Assembly (NCBI GenBank): GCA_963708775.1
Contig: CAVPTI010000012.1
Coordinates: 372,001 to 436,000, forward strand
Direction: 5' to 3'
DNA: 64,000 nucleotides
Source: JAGVSR01 sp963708775
GTDB taxonomy: Bacteria; Pseudomonadota; Alphaproteobacteria; Rhizobiales; Hyphomicrobiaceae
Numbering within the stretch: the stretch's first letter is position 1; each line of letters starts with the position of its first letter. The position numbers were made by a program, and so were the translations under genes. This document shows, one piece after another, positions 17,514 through 25,960 of the stretch. A model generated the notes under the pieces. The model was given only the letters and a program-made list of their open reading frames with translations. It ran no database searches and was not told where the DNA came from.

Positions 17514-17852
17514 GAGCGGTGCAACGCGGTCCTAGTGAGCGTCCTGACGGAGGTTTCGCCACGCGCGCGTCGCAAAAATCTGCGACTCGCCGAACATCGA
17601 GTGGCGGCAGCTATGGAGCAGGAATGTGGCAACCCTTCGGGCAATGCTGCAAAGATGCATTTTTCATGGGAGCGACGAGATCGTGCCACGAAGCTGCCGC
17701 ACGACGCACGGAGAACGGACATTCGCCGGTCGAATTGCTCGCACGCATTCAAACGCGTCGGTCAGTCTGACGGCACCCGGTTGAGCGAAGCCGGACTTTG
17801 GTTATGCCTCGCTCGCAGATAACCTTTCCATCGGCCAATCGAGGAGCCCCCC
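17514..17852. promoter_or_regulatory. 339-bp divergent promoter region between kinase and FHA genes
   Basis: No gene is seen here. A good ribosome-binding site GAGGAG (17841-17846) precedes the FHA start at 17853. A small inverted repeat TTGCGACG..-like CGCGTCGCAAAAATCTGCGACTCG lies near 17565-17590 (arms GTCGCA/TGCGAC). Clear -35/-10 pairs could not be assigned for either direction. Confidence 0.4.
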
Positions 17853-18611
17853 ATGTCGAGCGCTGCTGCCGGACCGCAAGCCCGCAATTCCATTCTCGGT
17901 TCGTTGAAGGATGTCTTGGCTGCTGCGGGACGTGACAACACCGTTCCAGGGGCCGCGATCGCGCCGCTGGCCCCATCTGTCCCGCCGCTGCCGGATATGG
18001 CAGCACAGGTGGCGGAAGCTCTCGCGGCCGCAAATGAACCCATGCCACCTGCTGCCAGCCCGTCTGCCGCCGATGCCGCGCGTGAAGTGAAAGGTGCTCC
18101 CAAGCCGCTCGATCATGCGCTGGCGGAGGCTGATCGTCCGCCAACGACGCGCGTGTTTCGTTCTCCGTCGCGCGAGGCGCCCATGCCAGATGCATCGGCG
18201 CGAACGTCATTGGTGCGGGGCAAGCAGCAGGTGAAGCGGGGCGCCTTCGAGGCCGATCCGGTCGTGGGCTGGCTGGTCGTGGTCGGTGGCCCAGGGATTG
18301 GCCAGTACCGGCCCATTTTCGAAGGCAACAATACCGTGGGCCGGTCGGCACAGAACCGCATTGCGATCGACTTCGGAGATGATGCGATCTCCGGCGAAGA
18401 GCAGGCCTACATCCGTTACGATAGCTCGGACCGCTCCTTCCTGTTCGTGCCCAATCTTGCTAAGACAAATGTGGTGTCGCTCAACGACAAGCGGCCGACG
18501 GCTGCGGTCGAGCTGCAGGCAATGGACGTGATCACGATGGGGCGCACGCAACTCGTTTTCGTGCCATTCTGTGGGCCTGATTTCGATTGGTCAGCATTGG
18601 CCGACGGCTAA
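17853..18611 (+). CDS. FHA-domain protein
   Basis: 252 residues. Residues 1-135 are Ala/Pro-rich and probably disordered. A forkhead-associated domain, which binds phosphothreonine, spans about residues 138-245: GRSAQNRI at 163-170, S180 and the strand pattern SFLFVPN, DVITMGRTQLVFVP. In canonical FHA domains S-x-x-H follows; here the His is replaced by E183 (SGEEQ), so ligand binding may be altered. The PP2C gene follows after 55 bases, and the kinase lies divergently upstream, so it is likely the kinase's substrate or adaptor. Confidence 0.85.
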   Translation: MSSAAAGPQARNSILGSLKDVLAAAGRDNTVPGAAIAPLAPSVPPLPDMAAQVAEALAAANEPMPPAASPSAADAAREVKGAPKPLDHALAEADRPPTTRVFRSPSREAPMPDASARTSLVRGKQQVKRGAFEADPVVGWLVVVGGPGIGQYRPIFEGNNTVGRSAQNRIAIDFGDDAISGEEQAYIRYDSSDRSFLFVPNLAKTNVVSLNDKRPTAAVELQAMDVITMGRTQLVFVPFCGPDFDWSALADG

Positions 18612-18631
18612 TCTGAGGCTTTAGTTCTTCT

Positions 18632-18657
18632 GAGGGTCCGGTTGAGAGGGTCCGGTT
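18632..18657 (+). repeat. 12-bp direct repeat before the phosphatase gene
   Basis: GAGGGTCCGGTT occurs twice, at 18632-18643 and 18646-18657, with a 14-base period, ending nine bases before the phosphatase start at 18667. It could be an operator or a chance duplication. Confidence 0.5.
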
Positions 18658-18666
18658 TTCTGGCGG

Positions 18667-19474
18667 ATGATCGTGTTCGACCGTGCAAGTTGCTCCACGC
18701 AGGGAGCGCGCAATTATCAGGAAGACAGCGCCATGCTCTGGCCGGGAGATGACTTCATGTCGTCCGGCGCTCGGCGGTGGCGCGTCGCGTGAGCTTGTTG
18801 CGATCCTGGCCGATGGCATGGGAGGGCACGCAGGTGGAGCGCTGGCGAGCCGTACTGTCTGTGAGACGTTTGTTGATGCGTTCGCAAGTACCGATGAGAC
18901 GGATACGACCACGCGTCTGATTTCGGCCTTATCGGCGGCAAACGATGCGATTGCTGAAAAGGTGAGCGAAAACCCTGCGCTTTCAGGAATGGGTTCGACG
19001 CTGGTTGGCGTCGTTTTCTCTAAAGATGGCGCGCAGTGGGTGTCTGTGGGCGATAGTCCGCTGATGCTTTACCGCCGTGGGGAGATCGCGCTTCTCAATG
19101 AGGATCATTCGCTCGCGCCGGAGCTCGACCGGATGGCGGAGGCGGGTCACATCAGCGTGGAGGAAGCCCGGCGGGACCCGCGGCGGCATATGCTGCGCTC
19201 GGCGGTGACGGGTGACGAAATCGACCTGGTTGATATTTCAAAAAAGCCGCTTGCAGTGGAACCCGGTGATTATGTGATCCTGGCGAGCGATGGCTTGCAG
19301 ACACTCGAGCAGAGCGAGGTGGAGCGCATCGTCTCAGCGTATGCGGCAGACGGCGCCAAAGCCGTGGCGCAGGCGCTGATCCGGGCGGTGGAGGCGGTTC
19401 GAGATCCGCATCAGGACAATGCAACGGTCGTCGCCGTCCGTGTCGTTCCGGCCTCTGGCGGTACGCTTTCCTGA
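18667..19474 (+). CDS. PP2C-family protein phosphatase (frameshifted in this sequence)
   Basis: About 268 residues when one extra base near 18763 is removed. Metal-dependent Ser/Thr phosphatase, the likely counterpart of the neighbouring kinase. The first frame from ATG 18667 contains motif I, GARNYQEDSA. The second frame contains LADGMGGHAGG (metal-binding Asp), GMGSTLVG, VSVGDSPLMLYR, LASDGLQTL and DNATVVAV. Both halves are needed for the active site, so the break is most likely a sequence error: after DDFMS, dropping one base gives PALGGGASRELVAILADG. It lies 55 bases after the FHA gene. Confidence 0.88.
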
Positions 19475-19480
19475 TTTGCT

Positions 19481-19494
19481 TTGATTTCGATCAG
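19481..19494 (+). promoter_or_regulatory. candidate FixK/FNR-type anaerobox
   Basis: TTGATTTCGATCAG differs by one terminal base from TTGAT-N4-ATCAA, the palindrome bound by FNR/FixK/Dnr regulators. TTGATTTCGATCAA is a common form in rhizobial lineages. It lies 60 bases before the small membrane protein at 19555, a sensible distance for activation at -41.5 if the leader is short. Confidence 0.5.
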
Positions 19495-19554
19495 AGCGCA
19501 GGCGGCGAGACTGCGCCGATAGAGTGTCCATAGCGAACAGCATGGGGGCTTATC

Positions 19555-19818
19555 ATGGACGATCATTTTTGGCCGAGTGTTTACCCAGGTCTCATCGTCG
19601 GAGCGCTCATTGGGCTGGCGGATGGATCGATCTGGTCCACCCTGCTCGGGGCGCTCGGCGGACTGGGCGGCGCGTTCGCGGCTTTTTACGCAGTGACCAT
19701 GCTGGCTATTGAGCCGGGGCTCATTCCGCTGGTCGCCATACTTGCCGGGGCGGTCGTGGGCGCGAAGCTTTGCACGATGCTCGTGGGGAAAATCACGGGG
19801 CGCCCGGCAGCGGGTTAG
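19555..19818 (+). CDS. small Gly/Ala/Leu-rich membrane protein, function unknown
   Basis: 87 residues with two or three hydrophobic segments (YPGLIVGALIGLADG, LLGALGGLGGAFAAFYAVTMLAI, LIPLVAILAGAVVGAKL) and many glycines. No family is recognised. A near-canonical FixK/FNR box sits 60 bases upstream, hinting at expression under low oxygen. It is on the same strand as the phosphatase, 80 bases downstream, and converges with the channel gene. The ATG at 19555 follows GGGGGCTTATC, a weak ribosome-binding site. Confidence 0.7.
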   Translation: MDDHFWPSVYPGLIVGALIGLADGSIWSTLLGALGGLGGAFAAFYAVTMLAIEPGLIPLVAILAGAVVGAKLCTMLVGKITGRPAAG

Positions 19819-19825
19819 TCCGCAC

Positions 19826-21010
19826 TTAACGTGACACCGTGCAGGGGTCGGCAGCGCGGCGTCGAATGTCGTCGGCGAAACGCGGGTTGACCAGTTCGAG
19901 GCGGTGGAAGTCCGCGGCGTGCAGTTTCAGGAGCCGGCACTTCGTTGCAGTGATGCACGGTGCACTGGGTGCGTCGCCGGTCAACATTGCCGTGGCGCCA
20001 AAGAAATCTCCCGCCTCGAAGACGACCTCAGCTTCCGGATGCTGCATGCGCACTTTTCCGGAGGCGACGAAGAACATGGCGCGAGCGGGCAGGCCGGCCT
20101 GTAGGACTTCGGACCTCGGTGGCACGTGGTGGGCGTGGAGAAGGGGCATCAGTTCTCCAACTTCCCGGGCATCGAGTTCCGCCAGCAGTGGAATACGCGA
20201 CATGAGCGACCAGTTGACGACGAAGTCGCGGCGGCTCGTTTCCTGAGCAAATCCCGCTGAAATAATCGCGACGGGAAGAGCGAGGATGCACAATCCCGTC
20301 ACCATGACGACGCTGCCGAAAATGCGCCCGAGCGGCGTGATCGGCACGATGTCGCCGTAGCCAACCGTGGTGAGCGTTGCGATCGCCCACCAGGCGCTGG
20401 CCGGAATGCTGCCGAATTTGTCCGGCTGGGCATGGCTCTCGATCAGGTAGATGCCGGACGATGCAAACAGCAGAGCAGTAGCGAGCAGCAAGCCGGCTCC
20501 AAGAAGCGAGCGGCGTTCGTTGGAGAGCACGCGCATGAGCGTGTGCAAGGCGGGCGAATAGCGCGACAGCTTCAGAAAACGAAGCAGGCGCAGAACCCGC
20601 AAGATGCGCAAATCCATACCGAACACGGCCTGCACATAGAATGGCAGGATCGCGAGCAGATCAATGATGAGGGCTGGTGTGGCCGCGAGTTTCAGCCGGG
20701 CCTTCCACGGCGGATCATGGCGCAGAAAGGGAACCTCGACAGCGGTCCACAGACGCAGAAGGTATTCGATTGTGAAGATTGTTACGGAGAAGACGTTGAA
20801 GGCTTCGAACTCGGAAGCGTACGCGGCACCGTAGGCCGGCACCGTCTCCAGGACGAATGCGGCCACGTTGAGCAGGATGAGCGTGAGAATCGACGCATCA
20901 AAGATGCGGCTGAAGACTTGGTCGCCGCGACCAACCTCAATTGTTTCATAGACTGCCCGGCGCAGCGGATGCGGCGGGTGGTGTCTGGTCGGTCTGTACA
21001 GCCGTTGCAT
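19826..21010 (-). CDS. voltage-gated-type potassium channel with C-terminal cyclic-nucleotide-binding-like domain
   Basis: 394 residues. Six membrane helices with an Arg-rich S4-like helix (RILRVLRLLRFLKLSR, residues 135-150), then the K+ selectivity filter T215-V-G-Y-G-D220. A cNMP-binding-like domain covers about 268-390. Its phosphate-binding cassette reads FGATAMLTGDAPSAP (337-351): the usual FGE Glu and the PRxA Arg that hold cAMP are replaced by Ala and Ser, so nucleotide binding may be lost. The ATG at complement 21010 has a GGGGGAG ribosome-binding site; a longer frame upstream is not preferred. Confidence 0.88.
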   Translation of the reverse strand: MQRLYRPTRHHPPHPLRRAVYETIEVGRGDQVFSRIFDASILTLILLNVAAFVLETVPAYGAAYASEFEAFNVFSVTIFTIEYLLRLWTAVEVPFLRHDPPWKARLKLAATPALIIDLLAILPFYVQAVFGMDLRILRVLRLLRFLKLSRYSPALHTLMRVLSNERRSLLGAGLLLATALLFASSGIYLIESHAQPDKFGSIPASAWWAIATLTTVGYGDIVPITPLGRIFGSVVMVTGLCILALPVAIISAGFAQETSRRDFVVNWSLMSRIPLLAELDAREVGELMPLLHAHHVPPRSEVLQAGLPARAMFFVASGKVRMQHPEAEVVFEAGDFFGATAMLTGDAPSAPCITATKCRLLKLHAADFHRLELVNPRFADDIRRRAADPCTVSR

Positions 21011-21137
21011 CTCTCCCCCGCAGGCCTCTCCCGGAACGGGCCCGGGTGGCATGGCGGACGGGCTTGGCGTAATCGAGGCGGGCGGGCGGGCGGATTGGCG
21101 TTAACCCGAGGGTTGCCAGGGACCGGCGCGATGGGCG

Positions 21138-21166
21138 TTGACCGTTGAGGGTCCAAAAGCTATAGA
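21138..21166 (+). promoter_or_regulatory. sigma-70-type promoter of rpsT
   Basis: TTGACC (21138-21143), a 17-base spacer and TATAGA (21161-21166). It gives a leader of about 147 bases before rpsT, which contains a hairpin CGCCCGGA/TCCGGGCG at 21180-21203. The rest of the 309-base gap between the channel and rpsT shows no gene. Confidence 0.7.
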
Positions 21167-21319
21167 CCGCGCCAAGCAACGCCCGGACCTTCGGTTCCGG
21201 GCGCAACCTCATTTGAACAGCAGTGTCACCAGGCCGGTCTATTGGCTCGGCAGCCCCAGACCAGGGGCAAGTCCGGGGTCAACCCGCCGGGGCAGCAAAC
21301 AAGCAAGGAATTCAAGACT

Positions 21320-21583
21320 ATGGCCAACACGTCCTCGGCAAAGAAAGCCGCCCGTCAGATGATCACCCGCACCGCGCGTAACAAGACGCGCCGCACGCGG
21401 TTGAAGTCGAGCGTGCGTGGCGTCGAGGAAGCGATTGCCTCGGGCGACAAGACCAAGGCCGCCGCCGCGCTGAAGGCGGTTGAGCCGATCCTGGCGCGAA
21501 CCGCTCAGAAGGGCATCGTTCACAAGAAGACCGCCAGCCGCAAGGTCTCGCGCTTGGCTGCGCGCGTGAAGAGCATGGCGTAA
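21320..21583 (+). CDS. rpsT: 30S ribosomal protein S20
   Basis: 87 residues, very basic, all helical. It binds 16S rRNA early in 30S assembly. The start MANTSSAKKAARQ and the RTRLKSSVRGVEEAI and HKKTASRKVSRLAARV blocks are diagnostic. It has its own strong promoter with a long leader that could support autoregulation, and a terminator directly downstream. rpsT upstream of dnaA is a usual arrangement in this order. Confidence 0.97.
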   Translation: MANTSSAKKAARQMITRTARNKTRRTRLKSSVRGVEEAIASGDKTKAAAALKAVEPILARTAQKGIVHKKTASRKVSRLAARVKSMA

Positions 21584-21632
21584 TTGCCCGCGAGCGTAAC
21601 GACCGGCTCGCCCACAGCTTTGAGAACTGAAG

Positions 21633-21660
21633 AACCGGGCCCATGTGCCCGGTTTTTTTA
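21633..21660 (+). terminator. rho-independent terminator of rpsT
   Basis: Stem AACCGGGC/GCCCGGTT with loop CCATGT and a run of seven T at 21653-21659. Confidence 0.92.
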
Positions 21661-22381
21661 TTGTCCATTTTGCTCAGCGGGCGCACAGGCCCCGTAATTC
21701 CGCGTCAATGGTGTGGCGTCGGGAAACAGATTCATTGTTGCGATTGTGACGTGTTCGCAACAGAGGAAGCGTTGTGAGGATAATGGGTTCGCGTTTTGAA
21801 CATCGCTAACCCGTGGATTCCCAGGCTCTTCGTGGACAAGGTTGTTGATGGGGGCCGTTGGACCCTGGCGGGGGGCGTGCGAAAAATGCAGGCGCGGGCT
21901 GAAAAGCGAGTTTGATCGAGTGAATTGATGGGCGAGTTAAAAATCGGTTTTCTAATCAATGGGATTTAGATTCGAATGGGCGTGAAGTCTGAGAGTCTGG
22001 TAGCTAAAAAAACGAGTAAAATCAGTCGTATTTGAAAGCGCGTGATCGCGGGCCGGAGCCTTGCGCGCGGAGAGGTTAAGCGATAATTAATTTCCTGTGC
22101 CCTGGCTGTGGGGCGCGTGTTTGAAAAATGTATTTGTTGGCGTGCGTCGGCCCTTGTTTCTACTACGTACCGCGTCCTGGGTTTCATCGTCATTAATGTC
22201 CGGATCAAATCCCAACGGGCTGATAACAGCCGGCTTGGGGTACGGAATGTAGTGCCATTCTACGTTTGAAAGTGAAGGATGCGAGTTTTCTCGGCTGTGC
22301 GGCGGGGAAACTCGTGAGGACCGGGCGAAAGCAGGTTCGCGTGCGAAGCGTCCGATTTTTGTTGTGAAAGGAGTTCCGGCT
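21661..22381. other. 720-bp AT-richer gene-free region upstream of the rhodanese and dnaA genes
   Basis: This stretch has lower GC than its surroundings (for example 21930-22100) and no convincing coding frame. A one-mismatch DnaA box (TGAGGATAA, 21775-21783) and a weaker CGTGGACAA (21831-21839) occur, but there is no cluster of good boxes. It may carry regulatory sites for dnaA. Experimentally mapped alphaproteobacterial origins are usually beside hemE, which is not here, so an oriC call is not made. Confidence 0.4.
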
Positions 22382-22804
22382 TTGAGCGTTGATGATGTGC
22401 CCGTGGAAGAGACCTGGGCTCGTCTGCAAAGCGACAAGACGGCCGTTCTGATCGACGTGCGGACGAAGGCAGAATGGACGTTCGTTGGCCTGCCCGACCT
22501 CTCGGGACTTGGCCGACAAGTCGTCACTCTCGAGTGGCAGTCTCTGGATGGCCGGGTGGACCCGGCATTCTCTGAACGTCTCTCGGGATTGCTGGAGCAG
22601 GCCGGCAGGGCGAAGGACGCTGAGTTGTTCTTCATCTGCCGGAGTGGAGCCCGAAGCCGCGCTGCGGCAGAGGCTATGACATCGGCCGGGTACGACCGGT
22701 GTCACAATGTGGCGGAAGGCTTCGAGGGTCCCCCCGACGCCAACCGTCATCGGGGGAAGGTCGCCGGCTGGAAGGCCTCAGGTCTTCCTTGGGTGCAAGG
22801 GTAG
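22382..22804 (+). CDS. rhodanese-like domain protein
   Basis: 140 residues, one rhodanese domain. The active-site loop is C86-R-S-G-A-R-S92, in the right place to carry a persulfide, with VLIDVRTKAEW earlier and GFEGPPD-R late. Members transfer sulfur or act as small thiol signalling proteins. TTG at 22382 is favoured as start because AAAGGAG lies eight bases upstream; a GTG at 22364 in the same frame overlaps that site. It sits between the AT-rich gap and dnaA on the same strand. Confidence 0.88.
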   Translation: MSVDDVPVEETWARLQSDKTAVLIDVRTKAEWTFVGLPDLSGLGRQVVTLEWQSLDGRVDPAFSERLSGLLEQAGRAKDAELFFICRSGARSRAAAEAMTSAGYDRCHNVAEGFEGPPDANRHRGKVAGWKASGLPWVQG

Positions 22805-22920
22805 GCACTCGACTTTTGAGAGATCCTGGTCTGAAGCCGCCGTTGCTCGAGGGCAAACGGCAATCGGCGGAGGCATGCCCGGATCGAGGGAAGAATTAAG
22901 TTCAAGTGCGGGGTAGCACA

Positions 22921-24408
22921 ATGCAAACGTCGGAAGCTCTCAAAACGTCAGAGGAACCTCGCGGCAAGAAGGTTCATGCCGCCCTCAAAGCGCGTCTCGG
23001 TGACGACATCTATACGAGCTGGTTCAAGACACTTGATTTCGACGGTTTCGACGGCAAGACAGTGACGGCGTCGGTGCCCGTGAAGTTCCTGCGCAACTGG
23101 ATCCAATCGCATTACATCGACGATCTGCTCGCTTGTAGCCGCCTCGAATTCAAGGGTGCGGAGCGCGTCGACGTGCAACTGCGTCAGCCGGGCGGACAGA
23201 ACCTGCGGGTCATTACCAGCACGGCCGAGTCGCAGCGCAACGACCTCTCGGCGCTCGACCATCGGGCGCCGCAGTCTCCGCCGGAGCAGGGCGCGCGCCC
23301 GTCACCGGTGCGTGGCAACGTGGCTCCTTCGCCCACGCGTATTCCGGCCGGCGGGGTGGAGGGATCGCCGCTCTACCCGCACCATACGTTCGAGAACTTC
23401 ATTGTCGGCGCGCCCAACCGTCTTGCGCACGCTGCCGCCGTGCAGGCGGCTGAGACGGTGATGAGCGGGTCTCCGGGCATCAATCCACTGTTCTTCCACT
23501 CGTCCGTGGGGCTGGGCAAAACGCATCTTTTGCAGGCGATCGCCTGGGAAGTGCGCCGCCGCTCTCCGCATGCAAACGTGCTCTATCTGACCGCCGAGCG
23601 GTTCCGATACGAGTTTGTGGAAGCGGTTCGCAGCTCCGATCCGCTGGCGTTCAAGGAGCGCTTCCGTCACGTCAACATGCTGCTCATTGACGACCTCGAA
23701 TTCTTGCAAGGCGAGAAGACGGAGCAGGAGTTCGAGCACATCATCAACGCATTGCTCGATGGCGGCCGCCAGGTCGTGGTTGCCTCGTCGCGTCCGCCGG
23801 GACACATCGAGCGGCTCAACGAGCGCATGCGGTCGCGGCTGCAGCGCGGTCTCGTGACGGAGATCGGAGGGTTCGACGAGGACCTTCGCATGAAGGTGCT
23901 CGAGCGCCGGGTGGCCGAGAAGAAGCTGACTGATCCGTCGTTCGAACTGTCGCGCGATATCCTTGAAATGCTCGCACAGCGGCTGACCGAAAACGGCCGC
24001 GAACTGGAAGGTGCCGTCAATCGGCTGCATCAGACCTGGCAGCATGTGCGCGGTACGCTCACGCCCGACATCGCCGAGACCGTTATTCGCGATCTCGTAC
24101 ATTCGGGCGGCGATCAGCGCCGGATCAAGATCGAGGACATCCTGCGGGTGGTATCGCGTCACTTCGGCGTCTCGAAGGGCGATCTTCTCTCGCAGCGGCG
24201 TCACCGGTCCGTGGTCTGGCCGCGCCAGATCGGCATGTGGCTGGCCAAGCAGCTGACCGCCCGGTCGCTGCCGGAAATCGGCCGCCGGTTCGGCAATCGT
24301 GATCATACAACTGTGCTGCACGCGATCCGCAAGATCGAGGGCGAGCTCAACGGCAATCAGCGTCTCCGGGACGAACTGGAAGACCTGAAGAAGATGCTGG
24401 CGCATTAG
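22921..24408 (+). CDS. dnaA: chromosomal replication initiator DnaA
   Basis: 495 residues. ATP-dependent initiator that binds DnaA boxes and opens oriC. Domain I is residues 15-90, a Pro-rich linker 105-150, the AAA+ domain 155-370, and the DNA-binding domain 400-495. Walker A is S-V-G-L-G-K200-T (the first Gly of GxxGxGKT is Ser), Walker B is LLIDD (254-258), and the C-terminal signature is NRDHTTVLHAIRKI. ATG at 22921 is used; a GTG five codons upstream is an alternative. The order dnaA-dnaN-recF-gyrB follows. Confidence 0.97.
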   Translation: MQTSEALKTSEEPRGKKVHAALKARLGDDIYTSWFKTLDFDGFDGKTVTASVPVKFLRNWIQSHYIDDLLACSRLEFKGAERVDVQLRQPGGQNLRVITSTAESQRNDLSALDHRAPQSPPEQGARPSPVRGNVAPSPTRIPAGGVEGSPLYPHHTFENFIVGAPNRLAHAAAVQAAETVMSGSPGINPLFFHSSVGLGKTHLLQAIAWEVRRRSPHANVLYLTAERFRYEFVEAVRSSDPLAFKERFRHVNMLLIDDLEFLQGEKTEQEFEHIINALLDGGRQVVVASSRPPGHIERLNERMRSRLQRGLVTEIGGFDEDLRMKVLERRVAEKKLTDPSFELSRDILEMLAQRLTENGRELEGAVNRLHQTWQHVRGTLTPDIAETVIRDLVHSGGDQRRIKIEDILRVVSRHFGVSKGDLLSQRRHRSVVWPRQIGMWLAKQLTARSLPEIGRRFGNRDHTTVLHAIRKIEGELNGNQRLRDELEDLKKMLAH

Positions 24409-24798
24409 CGCCGGCTGGGGGACCCGGGCGGGGAGAGGGCCACGCCCACCGGGTCTGACGACTTCGCCATCCTCTGGGCGGCGGAGACTTTGCGGGGTGG
24501 GAGATGGGGACGCGGTCACGCGGCCCCTTCTCCTGTTTTTCAGGGGGTGTTTCGGTCGGCTGGCGGCGGGATTTGGCCGGCCTGGGTTCCCGCAGCACTT
24601 GAACGGGGCGGGAGAACGGGTCATTTTGCAGCCCTTCCGCGAATCCCTTGTTCGTGGTCCCTATTGTTCCGGCCGGTCACGTCCGGCGATGTGAGGGGGC
24701 TTACAGGGGGTGGCGCTAGCGGTGGCCTTCGGCCGCCGGTCTCTCCCCACCACGTTGGTACGTGTTCCCACCGCAGCAAGGCTAAGGGCAAGCAAGAC
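24409..24798. other. 390-bp GC-rich spacer between dnaA and dnaN
   Basis: No gene is seen. A short hairpin GGCGC/GCGCC spans the dnaA stop, and GGTGGCC/GGCCGCC with loop TTC lies near 24720. Neither has a U tract. A separate dnaN promoter is likely given the length, but no clear -35/-10 pair could be assigned. Confidence 0.4.
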
Positions 24799-25918
24799 AT
24801 GCGTCTGGTTATCGAAAAAGGCGAACTGTCGAGAGCGCTCGGGCATGTCACGAGTGTCGTGGAACGGCGCACGACGATCCCGATCTTGTCGAACGTGCTG
24901 CTGAAGGCGTCGCCGGCTGGGCTGGAGTTCAAGGCGACGGACCTCGAGCGCGAGGTCGTCGAGGAGGCCAAGGCCGACGTGACGCAGCCGGGTGCGCTGA
25001 CGGTTCCCGCGCACATGCTGCACGACATCGTGCGCAAGCTGCCCGACGGGGCGCAGATCGAATTGAAGCGCGACGCGGAGAAAGAGCGGCTGACGCTCTC
25101 GGCGGGACAGGCCCGGTTCGCCTTGCAGACGCTCGGGCCGGAGGATTTTCCGGATATTGCAGCGGGCGATCTCGGGCATTCGTTCGAGGTTCCGGCGGCG
25201 GAACTGAAGCGCATCATCGACAAGACGCGGTTTGCCATTTCGACGGAAGAGACGCGCTACTACTTGAACGGCATTTTTCTGCATACGGCTGAGACCAATA
25301 AGAAGCCGACGCTGCGCGCGGTTGCCACCGATGGGCATCGCCTGGCGCAGGCGGAACTGCGATTTGCCGAAGGGTGCAGCCGGCATGCCGGGCGTGATCA
25401 TACCGCGCAAGACGGTGCAAGAACTGCAGCGGCTCGTGGAAGGCGTGACGGATCCCGTGCGCGTGTCGGTATCGGCGGCCAAGGTGCGGTTCGAGATCGG
25501 CTCGGTGACGCTGACGTCAAAGCTGATCGACGGAACCTTCCCCGATTACGGCCGCGTTATCCCGCAGTCGAACGACAAGGCGATGCTCGTACCCAACACC
25601 ATCTTCAAGGCGGCGGTGGATCGTGTCTCGACGGTCGCAAGCGAGCGCGGGCGGGCGGTGAAGCTGGCGATCTCGAAGAACAAGCTCGTGCTGTCGGTGA
25701 ACAATCCGGAAGGCGGCAGCGCCACCGAAGAGATCGGCGTGACCTATGACGCCGCTCCGATCGAAATCGGCTTCAATGCGAAGTATCTGCTCGATATCGC
25801 GAGCCAGGTCGAAGGTGAAGAAGCGCGGTTCATGCTGGCCGACGCCGGCTCGCCGACGATGATCAAGGACAGCGAAGACAACGGTGCGCTGTACGTTTTG
25901 ATGCCGATGCGGGTGTAA
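24799..25918 (+). CDS. dnaN: DNA polymerase III beta sliding clamp (frameshifted in this sequence)
   Basis: About 373 residues after removal of one base. It forms the ring clamp that tethers polymerase III to DNA. The start MRLVIEKGELSRAL and the domain blocks VVERRTTIPILSNVLL, PAHMLHDIVRKLP and RAVATDGHRLAQAEL are in the first frame. GMPGVIIPRKTVQEL, GTFPDYGRVIP and the C-terminal LYVLMPMRV (which holds the protein-binding cleft residues) are in the second. The break is at about 25357-25360, where dropping one base gives AELDLPKGAAGMPG. As an essential gene it must be intact in the organism. Confidence 0.95.
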
Positions 25919-25960
25919 GCGTTTTGCCCATGCGCTGCGCGTCTGGCTGAAAGTTGAACC

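Noticed and set aside
21661..22381. Chromosomal origin oriC upstream of dnaA
   Set aside because: The region is AT-richer and has a one-mismatch DnaA box, but no cluster of good boxes. Mapped alphaproteobacterial origins are usually beside hemE, absent here.
23302..24624. 440-codon open frame on the minus strand across dnaA
   Set aside because: It is antisense to a well-conserved gene, Arg/His/Pro-rich, and shows no motif; typical of GC-rich shadow frames.
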